Source: Thalassobacterium maritimum
GTDB lineage: Bacteria; Verrucomicrobiota; Verrucomicrobiia; Opitutales; Coraliomargaritaceae
NCBI RefSeq assembly: GCF_031127805.1
Contig: NZ_JARXHW010000001.1
Location: 62,001-126,000, forward strand
DNA: 64,000 bases
Direction: 5' to 3'
The position numbers and the translations under genes were made by a program. Positions 38,315-47,775 of the stretch are shown piece after piece; position 1 is the first letter of the stretch, and every line of letters begins with the position of its first letter. The notes below the pieces were generated by a model. It searched no databases, was not told the DNA's origin, and was given only the letters and a program-made list of their open reading frames with translations.

Positions 38315-38719
38315 GTGCCCAGCTCGCCGACTCCTGATCCCACTTCCCTCCGACTCGACCGCTGGCTTTGGAGCGTACGCGTATATAAAACACGCAGCGA
38401 CGCCGCCGAAGCCTGCCGCGGCTCCGCAGTACGCCTGAATGGCAATATCGCCAAGCCCTCTTCCAAGGTGCGCGCCGGCGACTGCATCGTGGCGCGCACC
38501 AAGGCACTCACACGCACACTCAAGGTCTTAGCAATCAGCGAGAACCGTATGGGCGCGGCCCGTGTGCCCGAGTTTTGCGAAGATCAAACACCCGAGTCGG
38601 AACACGAAAAAGCCCGCGAAAAGCGAGCCAATGCGAGAGTCTTTAGCCACAAGGGTAGCGGGCGACCGACTAAAAAAGATCGCCGCGATATAGAAAAACT
38701 CATTGGCGGTGGTAGTTAA
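38315..38719 (+). CDS. hslR: S4-domain RNA-binding protein (Hsp15/HslR-like)
   Basis: 134 aa from GTG 38315. The S4 domain LRLDRWLWSVRVYKTRSDAA..RLNGNIAKPSSKVRAGDCIV spans about residues 9-60. A basic tail (KAREKRANARVFSHKGSGRP) follows, as in Hsp15, which binds stalled 50S subunits carrying nascent chains. It begins 12 bp after the zinc-finger gene, so may share its transcript. Confidence 0.85.
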   Translation: MPSSPTPDPTSLRLDRWLWSVRVYKTRSDAAEACRGSAVRLNGNIAKPSSKVRAGDCIVARTKALTRTLKVLAISENRMGAARVPEFCEDQTPESEHEKAREKRANARVFSHKGSGRPTKKDRRDIEKLIGGGS

Positions 38720-38743
38720 ACCACAATCGTGGCCAGAAGCCAC

Positions 38744-38771
38744 CTCCTAATTCCCAACTCCTAATTCCTAC
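38744..38771. repeat. Degenerate 7-bp tandem array H3
   Basis: Four heptamers: CTCCTAA, TTCCCAA, CTCCTAA, TTCCTAC. The array lies where the start region of the downstream methyltransferase would be expected; that gene lacks an ATG. Confidence 0.6.
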
Positions 38772-38826
38772 ATACAGTATCATCGAAAATCTACTGCAAC
38801 TCGACTACGAAGCCGAAAGCCCGGAA

Positions 38827-39411
38827 GTGCCGGAGCCCTTCGCGGCACTCATCCACGATGCCGACCAACGCTGGCACACATTTTGGGCACAAAAACTCAA
38901 TAAGCGCTACCCGCGCTATGTCGCCAGCGAGCCCGCCCAAGTCTACGCGGCACTCAAATATGTGCGTGATCATGGCATCGCCTTGGGCGACCGTTTCGTC
39001 GAATGGGGCAGCGGCTTCGGAGTCGCCACCAGCCTAGCCGCGCAACTGGGCTACGAGGCCACTGGGATCGAGCTGGAGGCCGGACTGGTCGAAATCGCCG
39101 AATCTCTCGCAAACGCACACCACACAGGTGCCGAATTCATCCACACCAGTTACATTCCCGAAGGCTATATCAGCTACGAGCACATCGGCGGCACCGATAT
39201 TGTGCCCGACGACAGTTTTGGGCATCAATCCGGCCCCGCTCGCTATGAGGAGATGGATATCGGGCTCGACGAAGTCGACGTCTTCTTCGTCTACCCCTGG
39301 CCGGGTGAACAAGAAATGATGCTCAAACTTTTCGAGTCAGTCGCCAGCGAGGACGCCATCCTGATCGCCTACTACGGTGATCAGGAGATCTGCATATACC
39401 GCGCACAATAA
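38827..39411 (+). CDS. SAM-dependent methyltransferase-like protein
   Basis: 194 aa from the first usable start, a GTG at 38827. The SAM-binding motif is FVEWGSGFGVATSLAAQLGY, followed by TGIELEAGLVEIAE. The protein ends VASEDAILIAYYGDQEICIY. The coding frame is open well upstream (SIIENLLQLDYEAESPEVPE, from about 38776) and looks protein-like, but has no ATG, GTG or TTG. The true start may be a rare ATC/ATT, or was lost when the heptamer array formed. Its substrate is unknown. Confidence 0.65.
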   Translation: MPEPFAALIHDADQRWHTFWAQKLNKRYPRYVASEPAQVYAALKYVRDHGIALGDRFVEWGSGFGVATSLAAQLGYEATGIELEAGLVEIAESLANAHHTGAEFIHTSYIPEGYISYEHIGGTDIVPDDSFGHQSGPARYEEMDIGLDEVDVFFVYPWPGEQEMMLKLFESVASEDAILIAYYGDQEICIYRAQ

Positions 39412-39582
39412 CGCTTATTTAATAAAGCCAAACAAGCGAATCGCTCAATCGCGCGGCCAAAAAAAGTGCTGTGCAAAATGAGCATACACCTTGCGAAATC
39501 GTCTCGAAGACATTTTTTTGGGGCATCCGCATGCGCGGCTGCGCGCGCGGCACTACCTAAAACCGCATCACTGCCAACCACT

Positions 39583-40176
39583 ATGCCAACACTCAGTAAA
39601 CTCCTCGAAAACAACCGCGAATGGGCACAAAAGACCCTATCTGAAGATCCAGAATTCTTTGACAAGCTCTCCCAGCAACAAAGCCCCGAATACCTCTGGA
39701 TTGGCTGCTCCGATAGCCGAGTGCCGGCCAATCAGATCACAGGTCTGATGCCAGGTGAGGTATTCGTGCATCGTAACATCGCCAATGTGGTGGTGCACAC
39801 CGACCTGAACCTACTCTCGGTGCTCCAATATGCAGTGGATGTGCTCAAGGTTCGCCACGTCATCGTCTGTGGCCACTATGGTTGTGGCGGCGTTAAAGCT
39901 GCCATGGGGCAGCAGTCACATGGTCTCATCGATAACTGGTTGCGCCACATTCAAGACGTACAAGCCCTCTACACCGAAGAGCTAAAGCCTCTCGAAGGTG
40001 AGCAAAAAAGCGATCGTATGTGTGAGCTCAACGTGATCGCGCAAGCAAACAACCTGCGTCGCAGCACCGTACTGCAAGATGCTTGGGCGCGTGGCCAGGA
40101 AATCGACATTCACTCTTGGATCTACAGCCTAAAAGATGGCCAAATCCGCACACTACAAGGCGCAATCACGAGCTAG
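39583..40176 (+). CDS. can: Beta-class carbonic anhydrase
   Basis: Interconverts CO2 and bicarbonate, 197 aa from the ATG at 39583, which matches the usual cytosolic start (MPTLSKLLENNREWAQ). Zinc site: Cys in WIGCSDSRVPANQ, with the Asp-Arg dyad, and His/Cys in IVCGHYGCGGVKAA. An in-frame ATG at 39478 would add 35 residues with SRRHFFGASACAAARAAL, which looks like a twin-arginine signal. Neither start has a good ribosome site. Confidence 0.9.
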   Translation: MPTLSKLLENNREWAQKTLSEDPEFFDKLSQQQSPEYLWIGCSDSRVPANQITGLMPGEVFVHRNIANVVVHTDLNLLSVLQYAVDVLKVRHVIVCGHYGCGGVKAAMGQQSHGLIDNWLRHIQDVQALYTEELKPLEGEQKSDRMCELNVIAQANNLRRSTVLQDAWARGQEIDIHSWIYSLKDGQIRTLQGAITS

Positions 40177-40368
40177 TGATAATTAATTTCCCGTAAATCT
40201 ACCCCTGCGGCCGGCTACTAACCACTATAAGATCAACTGAAACCAGAGCAAACGACATGCTAAAACTAGACAATACACCCTAGGTGACACATAAGGATCC
40301 AACCTATAAAGAGAACAACGACTCACTTTTTTAAACTTGGACCCTTCCAACCATTCAACCTAGGCATT

Positions 40369-42018
40369 TTGAATTACCAGCACCCAACTAAAGAGACAGA
40401 AGCCCTCCGAAAAGACTTGCAGCAATTACAACGTGCCCACAGTGCTTTAAAGGATTCCTTTAATGAAAGTGTGCAACGTTGCGAGCAGCTCGAAGTGGCC
40501 TACAACCAAAGCCAGCAGAAGTATCAATTACTGGCGACCAACAGCCTAGAAGTTATCTGGACCTTGGACCTGGAGCACCAGTTCACTTACATCAGCCCAT
40601 CGATCTATAAATTACGTGGTCTCAGCCCCGAAGAGGCGATGGCCGAAACTCTGGAAGCCACAGTCACTGCAGAGTCCTATCAATTGCTACGCTCTACACT
40701 TCTGCAATGCCAGCAAGAGACAGGACCGCTTCGCATAGAAGTAGAGCAGTATCACAAGAATGGCCAATTGATCTGGGTCGAACTGTATCTTAAAACCCTA
40801 CAAAACAAACGAGGCGAGCTTATCGGATTCGTAGGAAACTCACGCAACATCACTCGGCGCAAACAGTCTCAACAGGCTACCCAGCAACTCGCAGAGCGCT
40901 TTGAAAGCTTAGTCGCGAAGGCTCCAATCGGCATCTACGTATTGGGCTTAAATGCGAGCCAGGAAATTGAATTCAAATACGTCAGCGATCGATGGTGCGA
41001 AATTCATCAAATCACACGCGAAGAAGTGATGTCCGACATTTCCTGCATTAACAAGCGGATTAATCAGGACGATCAGGAGAGCTTCATCTCAATGAACAAA
41101 GAAGCGATTCGCCATAAAAAGCGATTTGTCTGGGAAGGACGCATGCGAAGTGGCGACGAAGAGCGATGGTTTCGTATCGAGTCTGTGCCTATTGCTCTCG
41201 AGAACGGCGAATATCAATGGTATGGCGCCGCCAAGGACATCACACCACGCAAACAGTCAGAAAATGCACTGCGCGAAAATGAAGTTCGATTACGCGAACT
41301 CAATGCACAGAAGGACAAATTCTTCTCTATTATCGCCCATGACTTGATGGGCCCATTTAATGGCATTTTAGGCTTTAGCGAATTGTTAGTCGCTAAAATC
41401 AATGAAAACGACTACGAGGGCATCGATGAATATGCCGCGATGATCGAGCAATCTTCTAAACAATCAGTAGAGCTATTACGAAATCTACTAGAATGGTCAC
41501 GCGCTCAAACAGGACGCCTTGAGTTTAAACCAGTCCCGCTCGACTTAAACAATTTGATCACCGAAAATACAAGGCTCTTTGATGTCATTGCTGCGCAAAA
41601 ATCGATCACCATTGTCCAGGATTTACCTGCGCCCCTCCAGGCATTCGCCGACCCGCAAATGATCCGCACTGTGCTGCGAAATTTAGTTTCGAATGCGATC
41701 AAATTCAGCCATCCCAGAGGCCAGATAACTGTAAACGCTCATCAAGACGCAGCAGAAATTGTGATTTCTGTACGCGACAATGGAGTTGGTATCTCCAGCA
41801 ACAGACTGCAAAAACTCTTCCGAATAGACGAAAACGATTCCACTCTAGGCACTAAACAAGAAACAGGCACCGGCCTGGGGCTCATATTGTGCAAAGAGTT
41901 TATCGAACAACACCAAGGCCGGATCTGGATCGAAAGCCAAAAAGGTAGCGGCTCCACTTTTTATTTCAGCCTGCCAATAAAGCACCCAGCATCCACTCAG
42001 GGCGACTCCACGCGCTAA
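40369..42018 (+). CDS. PAS-domain sensor histidine kinase (soluble)
   Basis: 549 aa from TTG 40369. An N-terminal coiled coil (about 5-50) is followed by a PAS domain (LEVIWTLDLEHQFTYISPSI..GFVGNSRNITRRK, to about 165), a second PAS (about 175-300, ending YGAAKDITPRK), HisKA with phospho-His about 324 (FFSIIAHDLMGPFNGILGF), and HATPase_c (N box NLVSNAIKFSHPRG; G1 VRDNGVGIS; G2 GTGLGLILCKEF). There are no membrane helices, so it senses a cytoplasmic signal. No response regulator is adjacent. The TTG start without a ribosome site is uncertain by a few codons. Confidence 0.88.
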   Translation: MNYQHPTKETEALRKDLQQLQRAHSALKDSFNESVQRCEQLEVAYNQSQQKYQLLATNSLEVIWTLDLEHQFTYISPSIYKLRGLSPEEAMAETLEATVTAESYQLLRSTLLQCQQETGPLRIEVEQYHKNGQLIWVELYLKTLQNKRGELIGFVGNSRNITRRKQSQQATQQLAERFESLVAKAPIGIYVLGLNASQEIEFKYVSDRWCEIHQITREEVMSDISCINKRINQDDQESFISMNKEAIRHKKRFVWEGRMRSGDEERWFRIESVPIALENGEYQWYGAAKDITPRKQSENALRENEVRLRELNAQKDKFFSIIAHDLMGPFNGILGFSELLVAKINENDYEGIDEYAAMIEQSSKQSVELLRNLLEWSRAQTGRLEFKPVPLDLNNLITENTRLFDVIAAQKSITIVQDLPAPLQAFADPQMIRTVLRNLVSNAIKFSHPRGQITVNAHQDAAEIVISVRDNGVGISSNRLQKLFRIDENDSTLGTKQETGTGLGLILCKEFIEQHQGRIWIESQKGSGSTFYFSLPIKHPASTQGDSTR

Positions 42019-42142
42019 GCAAACTGACTCTGTCCCGCTTCCACACAGATAGTGCAAAGCTTGATTTTTTAGGAGCATACAAACAAGATGAGCCTCAATA
42101 CACGCGCTCACAGCGTGCCCCGACCACCAACCCTCATCAATC

Positions 42143-42991
42143 ATGCTCAAAAAATTTGTAGCCTCCGCACTAAAATCAAAGCGTAAAAAAGGGAATGAAC
42201 AAAAACTGGAAAGCATGTCACTGCGGAAAATCCCCTTTCTTAAAGGTGCCGACGATCAATTAATCTCAGAACTGGCCATCGTAATGGAGCCAGTAAAATT
42301 CTCAAAAGGAGAGACTATTTTTCGCCAAGGTGAGCCCGGTGACAGCCTATATCTCATCGTAGAAGGCGCGGTACAAGTCAGCAGCGAAGGCAGAGTGATT
42401 GCAGAACTCGGCGTGGGCGGATGCTTCGGCGAAGGGGCCCTACTGGAAGGACAAACACGAACCGCTACCGTCTCGGCCATCGAAGACTTGTCCCTTTTCC
42501 AACTCACACGTGAGTCCTATTCAGTTCTAGCAGATAGATTTAAAAGATTACGTTTCCGCCTAAACAATTTGCACAAAGATAGAAAAGCTGAAGAAATCGA
42601 AAACTCGATCGGGGGCAAGTTACTACAAAACGCCCCCTTTCTAACTGGCGCGGGCGGTGGTTTAATCAAAGAGTTGGCACGAGTTTTAGAACGCCAACAG
42701 TTAAAGCAAGGAGACGTCCTAATCAAAGAGGGAGACGATGGGCGGTATTTCTTTTTAATCGAAGAAGGCCTGCTAGGCATCAGCCAAGGCAAACAACAAC
42801 TCGCAGAGTTAGGCCCCGGCAGCTGCATCGGTGAAGGCGCCCTCTTTAGCGGAAGAGCCTGCTCCGCGACGGTCACAGCGCTCACGGACGCCTCTTGCTT
42901 CACCTTGCGGAAAGAATCCTTCCGCAGAATCATCAGCCGCTATCCCGTATTTGGCAGGCGATTACACGACATACATAGCAAACGCAGCTAG
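42143..42991 (+). CDS. Protein with two cyclic-nucleotide-binding domains
   Basis: 282 aa: a basic N-terminus (KKFVASALKSKRKKGNEQK) and two cNMP-binding domains. Domain 1 (about 25-140) has the phosphate-binding cassette CFGEGALLEGQTRTATV with the Arg that contacts the cyclic phosphate. Domain 2 (about 155-280) has CIGEGALFSGRACSATV, with that Arg displaced, so it may not bind the same way. No HTH, kinase or channel is attached; it may be a regulatory subunit for a partner encoded elsewhere. Confidence 0.85.
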   Translation: MLKKFVASALKSKRKKGNEQKLESMSLRKIPFLKGADDQLISELAIVMEPVKFSKGETIFRQGEPGDSLYLIVEGAVQVSSEGRVIAELGVGGCFGEGALLEGQTRTATVSAIEDLSLFQLTRESYSVLADRFKRLRFRLNNLHKDRKAEEIENSIGGKLLQNAPFLTGAGGGLIKELARVLERQQLKQGDVLIKEGDDGRYFFLIEEGLLGISQGKQQLAELGPGSCIGEGALFSGRACSATVTALTDASCFTLRKESFRRIISRYPVFGRRLHDIHSKRS

Positions 42992-43034
42992 GCTCTGCCT
43001 GAACGAAAACGACAGTGCCGGATCGTAAATACAT

Positions 43035-43064
43035 AAAACCCCACCCCTAATTAAAGAGGTGGGG
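43035..43064 (-). terminator. Terminator hairpin for priA
   Basis: Stem CCCCACC / GGTGGGG around a 12-nt loop, followed on the minus strand by TTTTA. It lies between the convergent cNMP and priA genes and may also stop plus-strand transcripts. Confidence 0.6.
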
Positions 43065-43208
43065 AGTGTGTTTATACCTTACTAGTTACCCCTAACTATA
43101 TATGAAAAAACGTAATAAATAACTCATTACGCTATACTTCGTCCGCAGGTAACTCACTAAGTTCCGAAAAATCGAACAAAAGTTTTAATTTTATTCGAAA
43201 AGGTGAAA

Positions 43209-45473
43209 TTAGCTCAAATTCATCGGATCGACATCGAGCAGGTCGATCACTTCTTTATCCATTTTGAATTCTTGGCGCAGGGCTACGATTTTACCGATGA
43301 CGCGGCTGGCACTGGGGGCGAAATACCACAGTTGGAAGCGATATTCGTCGCGAATCTTTTCGATGGGGGCTGGCGCGGGGCCGCGGATCTCTAATTCATC
43401 TTCCATCTCTTCCTCCAGAACCTTGAGCCACTGCTCGATGTAGAAGTTGACCTTGTCGGGGTTGCGACCACGAAAGAGGTGGCGTATGAGATGTCGGAAA
43501 GGGGGATAATTGAACTCGCGGCGTTGCTCGAGCTCTTCGAGTTGAAAGCCGTCGAAGTCGGATTTGCGGGCAAACTGAATGGGCGGTGCATGCGGCGTGC
43601 TGGTCTGAATCACCACCTCCCCCGCCCGGTCGCCGCGCCCGGAGCGGCCCGACACTTGCACGATCAGTTGGAAAGTGCGCTCGGCGGCGCGAAAGTCTTC
43701 CACGTGCAGCGATTTATCCGCATCGACTAGCCCCACCAGTGTCACATTGGGGAAATCGAGCCCTTTAGCGATCATCTGAGTGCCCACTAGCAGGTCGATC
43801 TTGCCGATGCGAAAGTCGTTGAGAATCTTACGGTAGAGATTCTTCTTCGACATCGAGTCGGCATCCATCCGCACGATTTTAGCGCGCGGCAGAATTTTTT
43901 GCACGATGTCTTCGATCTTCTGTGTGCCGAGCCCTTTCTTACGGATGTTGATCGACTTGCACTCGGGACACTTGCTTGGGGCTTCGCGCTGTTCGCCGCA
44001 GAGGTGACAGCGCAGTTTGCCGTCCGTACGGTGAAAGGTCATAGGAATACTGCAATGCTTACAAGACGCGACATAGCCGCAATCGGGGCAGAGTATGCTG
44101 GTAGAAAAGCCGCGCCGATTGAGAAAAAGTATGCTCTGCTCTTTTTTCTCGAAGCGATCGATCAGTTTATCCGCCAAAGTGCGGGATATGGGTGAAGCAC
44201 CCTTGCCTTGCAGCGCTTCGCGGCGCATGTCGACCAGATGAATCTTAGGCAACTGACGATGATCGACGCGGTTCAAGATGCGGTCGACGGCGTATTTGCC
44301 CAGCTCGACATTATAGAGCGATTCAAGCGAGGGGGTCGCCGAGCCGAGCACGCAGACGGACTTGTTGATATGCGCGCGATAGACGGCGACATCGCGCCCA
44401 TTATAACGCGGCGCCTCCTCCTGTTTGTAGGACGGCTCATGCTCTTCGTCGACAATCATGAGTTTGAGGTTCTGCACTGGGGCAAATACCGCAGAACGTG
44501 CGCCGACCACTACGTGCGCTTCGCCGCTGGCGAGGGCTTTCCAAGCATCGTAGCGCTCGCCCTCAGAGAGGTGACTGTGCCAGACCACGGTGTGCACGCC
44601 GCGGGCTTCGAGGCGCGCGCGCACACGGCCTACAGTTTGTGGCGCCAGCGCCACCTCCGGCACTAGGAAAATTACGCCGCCACCTGTAGCGACAATTTTC
44701 TCGATGGCATTCAGGTAGACTTCGGTCTTGCCCGAGCCAGTCACTCCGTGCAGCAAGCGCACACTAAACTTGTCGGCTGCAATCGCTTCGTGGATCGTTT
44801 TCACGGCAGCACCCTGCTCTTCCGTCAAAACGGGCCGCGACTCGGCGACGACGGACTCTTGGTCGCCGAGCTCGTCCTCGTATGCGATGCGCTCTTCTTC
44901 AGTGTCGGTCTCGCGCAAGAAGCCCTTGACCACCAAGCCATCACAGGCGGAAGCGCTAATCTTCATGGCCTTTAATATATCCGAGCGTGGTAGTGGTTTT
45001 ACCTGTTGGCTGATAAATTTGAGAATCGCGGCCTGCTTGGGAGCCCGCTTTTCGAGTGCACTGAGCTCCTCGACTGTAGGTGCTTTGCCCTTGGAAATAT
45101 AGCGCCGGGTCTTGGGCTTCATTCCTTTGCGAATGGCCGCAGGAATCATAGTTTCCAAGATGGCCTCGGGCGTGGCAGCATAATATTTGAGGGCCCAGCG
45201 GAAGAGCTGCATCAGGTCGGGCGTCAGCACAGGATATGGCTGCACGACTTCGAAGAGCATCTTAAGCTTCCCCGGGGGCACGACTTGATCAGTGCCGAAG
45301 CGCAGCACGACACCGAGTTCACTGCGCCGCCGCAATGGGATACGCACCAAGGAGCCGAGTTGCAGCGTGGCCTGGCATGTAGGCGGCACGGCGTATGCGA
45401 GCGCCTTGTCAAAGCCAGAAAGGGCAATCACTTCGACTATGGTGGTGTCATGCTGCGACTTATTTTTGGGCAT
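43209..45473 (-). CDS. priA: Primosomal helicase PriA
   Basis: 3'-5' DNA helicase that reloads the replisome at stalled forks, 754 aa from the ATG at 45473; an upstream frame to 45572 lies inside the ABC gene. Motifs: Walker A LHGVTGSGKTEVYLNA, motif II LMIVDEEHEPSYKQEEAP, and motif III LGSATPSLESL. The zinc ligands are ILCPDCGYVASCKHC and CHLCGEQREAPSKCPEC. Further motifs are TQMIAKGLDFPNVTLV and QVSGRSGRGDRAGEV. It overlaps the ABC gene by 14 bp, so translation is probably coupled. Confidence 0.94.
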   Translation of the reverse strand: MPKNKSQHDTTIVEVIALSGFDKALAYAVPPTCQATLQLGSLVRIPLRRRSELGVVLRFGTDQVVPPGKLKMLFEVVQPYPVLTPDLMQLFRWALKYYAATPEAILETMIPAAIRKGMKPKTRRYISKGKAPTVEELSALEKRAPKQAAILKFISQQVKPLPRSDILKAMKISASACDGLVVKGFLRETDTEEERIAYEDELGDQESVVAESRPVLTEEQGAAVKTIHEAIAADKFSVRLLHGVTGSGKTEVYLNAIEKIVATGGGVIFLVPEVALAPQTVGRVRARLEARGVHTVVWHSHLSEGERYDAWKALASGEAHVVVGARSAVFAPVQNLKLMIVDEEHEPSYKQEEAPRYNGRDVAVYRAHINKSVCVLGSATPSLESLYNVELGKYAVDRILNRVDHRQLPKIHLVDMRREALQGKGASPISRTLADKLIDRFEKKEQSILFLNRRGFSTSILCPDCGYVASCKHCSIPMTFHRTDGKLRCHLCGEQREAPSKCPECKSINIRKKGLGTQKIEDIVQKILPRAKIVRMDADSMSKKNLYRKILNDFRIGKIDLLVGTQMIAKGLDFPNVTLVGLVDADKSLHVEDFRAAERTFQLIVQVSGRSGRGDRAGEVVIQTSTPHAPPIQFARKSDFDGFQLEELEQRREFNYPPFRHLIRHLFRGRNPDKVNFYIEQWLKVLEEEMEDELEIRGPAPAPIEKIRDEYRFQLWYFAPSASRVIGKIVALRQEFKMDKEVIDLLDVDPMNLS

Positions 45474-47199
45474 CGAGTAAGTCTTTAAAGGCTCCCTCCT
45501 GCTCGGCAAGCTCATCCCAACTGCCCTCGCTGATACACTCGCCCTCACGCAGCACAATGATGCGGTCAGCACTGCGGATCGTGCTCAAGCGGTGGGCAAT
45601 GGTAATGGTGGTGCGCCCCTTCGCAAGATAGTCGATCGCAGCTTGCACGGACTTTTCGCTCTCATAGTCGAGCGCACTGGTAGCCTCGTCGAGAATCAGA
45701 ATCTTCGGATTGCGCAAGAGTGCCCGGGCGATCGCAATCCGCTGGCGCTGTCCGCCGGAGAGGCTGACACCACGCTCGCCGACTTTGGTTTGAAAGCCAT
45801 CGGGCAAATCTTCAATAAAATCCAGCGCACTGGCATGTCGTGCAGCCTCACGCACAGCCTCCTCGGTGGCTGAAGGACGACCAAAACGTATATTATCTAA
45901 AATCGTGCCGGACAGCAGTAAATTATCCTGCATTACGATGGCACACTCTTGACGAAACTCTCGAATCGCCAAGTCCGACTGCGACACCCCGTCGACTAGA
46001 ATCTCACCATCAATGGGCGCATAAAAGCCCAACATCAAGCTCACCATGGTGCTCTTGCCCGAGCCACTGGGTCCCACAAAAGCGACGTGTTCCCCTGGTT
46101 GAATCGTAGTCGAAAAATTACGAATTGTGCGGTGCTCCTTCTCCTTATCGTAGGCGAAGCTAACATTACGAAACTCAACTTTGCCTTGCATCTGCTCCAG
46201 CACACGCGTCCCTTGCCACTGCTCGACATAGGCCGAATCCATCAATTCTTTGATGCTCTTGTAGCTCTCTGCTCCCAACAAATATTGCATACTAAATTGA
46301 GTGATCATATTGACCGGCGCCAAACAGACTGGGAGTGCACCTACCAGCGCGACCATCGCACCCAGCGACATTTTCTCTTCGATTACCAGCCCACCGCAAA
46401 GCGCGACCGCAAATAGGGACAGGCTGGTAACGACTGTAAATAGAATATAACCGAGCGACTGATTCAGCTGCATCTGAGAAATCCGCTTATCACTATACGC
46501 ATCGCTCACAGCTCCCATTTGCTTTTTAGCCTCCTGCTCTTGGCCATACCCACGCACCAACTTAATCGCAGAAATAAACTCGTTGGCCTGCCCTGTCATA
46601 CGCTCACGAGCAACGCGCACCTCATGGTTATTTAACTCGATCTGCTTGAAGAAATAAACCCGCACAAAGGCGAAAATGGGAATACTGATAAGCACAATCA
46701 GTAGCAACCAGACATTGATATAAGTCAGGGCCAATATCAGCAAAACCGAACGTAGCAACTCAGGGATAATGCCAGTCACGATCTGAATAACGGTCGCTTC
46801 GATATTACTGGTATCGAAGGCATACTTCGAGAGTAAGCGCCCAGTCTGGACGGAGTCCAGAAAACCGAAATGCATAAAGTTAAGTTTATGAAAAATACGC
46901 CCGCGCAATTTACGAAAGATCTCTTGCGACTGAGTGGACAGGTTATTTACCGCGATACGCATTGAGACGAAGTGCACAACCAATAAGCCGAGCGACAGTC
47001 CCGTATAATACGCGACCGCACCGAGATCACTTTCAGGAATCGCAACATCCACGATGCGTTGCGAAAGAATCGGAAACGGAGTAATCGCAAGCACACTGAG
47101 AATGCGCCAGAAGAGGTATGTGCGAAGCGAGCGTTTATGGCTCCAAATGAAGCCACTTAAGGTCTTCTTGTGAAGACCGATCGATTGGTGCGGATGCAT
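45460..47199 (-). CDS. ABC exporter, fused permease-ATPase (MsbA-like)
   Basis: Half-transporter of 579 aa (ATG at 47199; the longer frame to 47250 overlaps the TPR gene). Six TM helices (about 32-300; LLILALTYINVWLLLIVLIS and SLSLFAVALCGGLVI are clear) precede the ATPase: Walker A AFVGPSGSGKSTMVSLML, signature VSLSGGQRQRIAIARALL, Walker B ILILDEATSALD, H-loop TIAHRLSTI. It acts as a dimer. Lipid, peptide and drug transport are all possible. It lies between the TPR gene and priA, same direction, overlapping priA. Confidence 0.92.
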   Translation of the reverse strand: MHPHQSIGLHKKTLSGFIWSHKRSLRTYLFWRILSVLAITPFPILSQRIVDVAIPESDLGAVAYYTGLSLGLLVVHFVSMRIAVNNLSTQSQEIFRKLRGRIFHKLNFMHFGFLDSVQTGRLLSKYAFDTSNIEATVIQIVTGIIPELLRSVLLILALTYINVWLLLIVLISIPIFAFVRVYFFKQIELNNHEVRVARERMTGQANEFISAIKLVRGYGQEQEAKKQMGAVSDAYSDKRISQMQLNQSLGYILFTVVTSLSLFAVALCGGLVIEEKMSLGAMVALVGALPVCLAPVNMITQFSMQYLLGAESYKSIKELMDSAYVEQWQGTRVLEQMQGKVEFRNVSFAYDKEKEHRTIRNFSTTIQPGEHVAFVGPSGSGKSTMVSLMLGFYAPIDGEILVDGVSQSDLAIREFRQECAIVMQDNLLLSGTILDNIRFGRPSATEEAVREAARHASALDFIEDLPDGFQTKVGERGVSLSGGQRQRIAIARALLRNPKILILDEATSALDYESEKSVQAAIDYLAKGRTTITIAHRLSTIRSADRIIVLREGECISEGSWDELAEQEGAFKDLLDAQK

Positions 47200-47230
47200 A
47201 ACCCAGACAATCAGATAAGGTCTTAGGCCA

Positions 47231-47596
47231 TTAGCCAATCCCCAAATCACTCAATAAGCGCTGAAAACCTGCATATTCGTGAATCGCATTTAGATCTGGA
47301 TCATGCTGCATCCAGTTAAAATCTTTGTAGCCCAAAGAGATCGCCGTCCGCAGCACTTCGACCGCCTCTGCGGCACGCCCTTTCAGACTGAGGCTACAAG
47401 CCAAATTATAATGCGCAGTGGGATCTTCGGGATCTAGCCGCACCAGCTTGCGATCCATTTTCAAGCCAGAATCAATGCGGCCTGCTTGGGTGTAAATGTG
47501 TGCTAATATCGAAGCGACCTGCACATCCTTAGGCATGCGCCGATGTAAGCTTTCGAAAAAGCTCAATTCAAAATCCAGATTGCTGCGAGTGGCCAT
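47231..47596 (-). CDS. Small TPR-repeat protein
   Basis: 121 aa with tetratricopeptide-like helices (VASILAHIYTQAGRIDSGLK; PTAHYNLACSLSLKGRAAEA). The TPR pattern W/Y-A-L-A-x-x-L..G..A occurs at least three times. Probably an adaptor protein; first gene of the TPR-ABC-priA unit. No partner is evident from the sequence. Confidence 0.75.
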   Translation of the reverse strand: MATRSNLDFELSFFESLHRRMPKDVQVASILAHIYTQAGRIDSGLKMDRKLVRLDPEDPTAHYNLACSLSLKGRAAEAVEVLRTAISLGYKDFNWMQHDPDLNAIHEYAGFQRLLSDLGIG

Positions 47597-47775
47597 TTTC
47601 CGATTGAAAACGCCTAGCGCGAAGGCGCAAGGACGATTTATATCAGTAGCTCCGCCCGAGATCTTTTCTGAGCAGTCTTGAAACAGTCACGCGGCCAAAT
47701 ATCTAGCAACGAGCGAAGAGAGCGAAGTGTACAGTCTCCCCACTACAACTGTAGAAATGGCCTCCAAGTCAAGGA

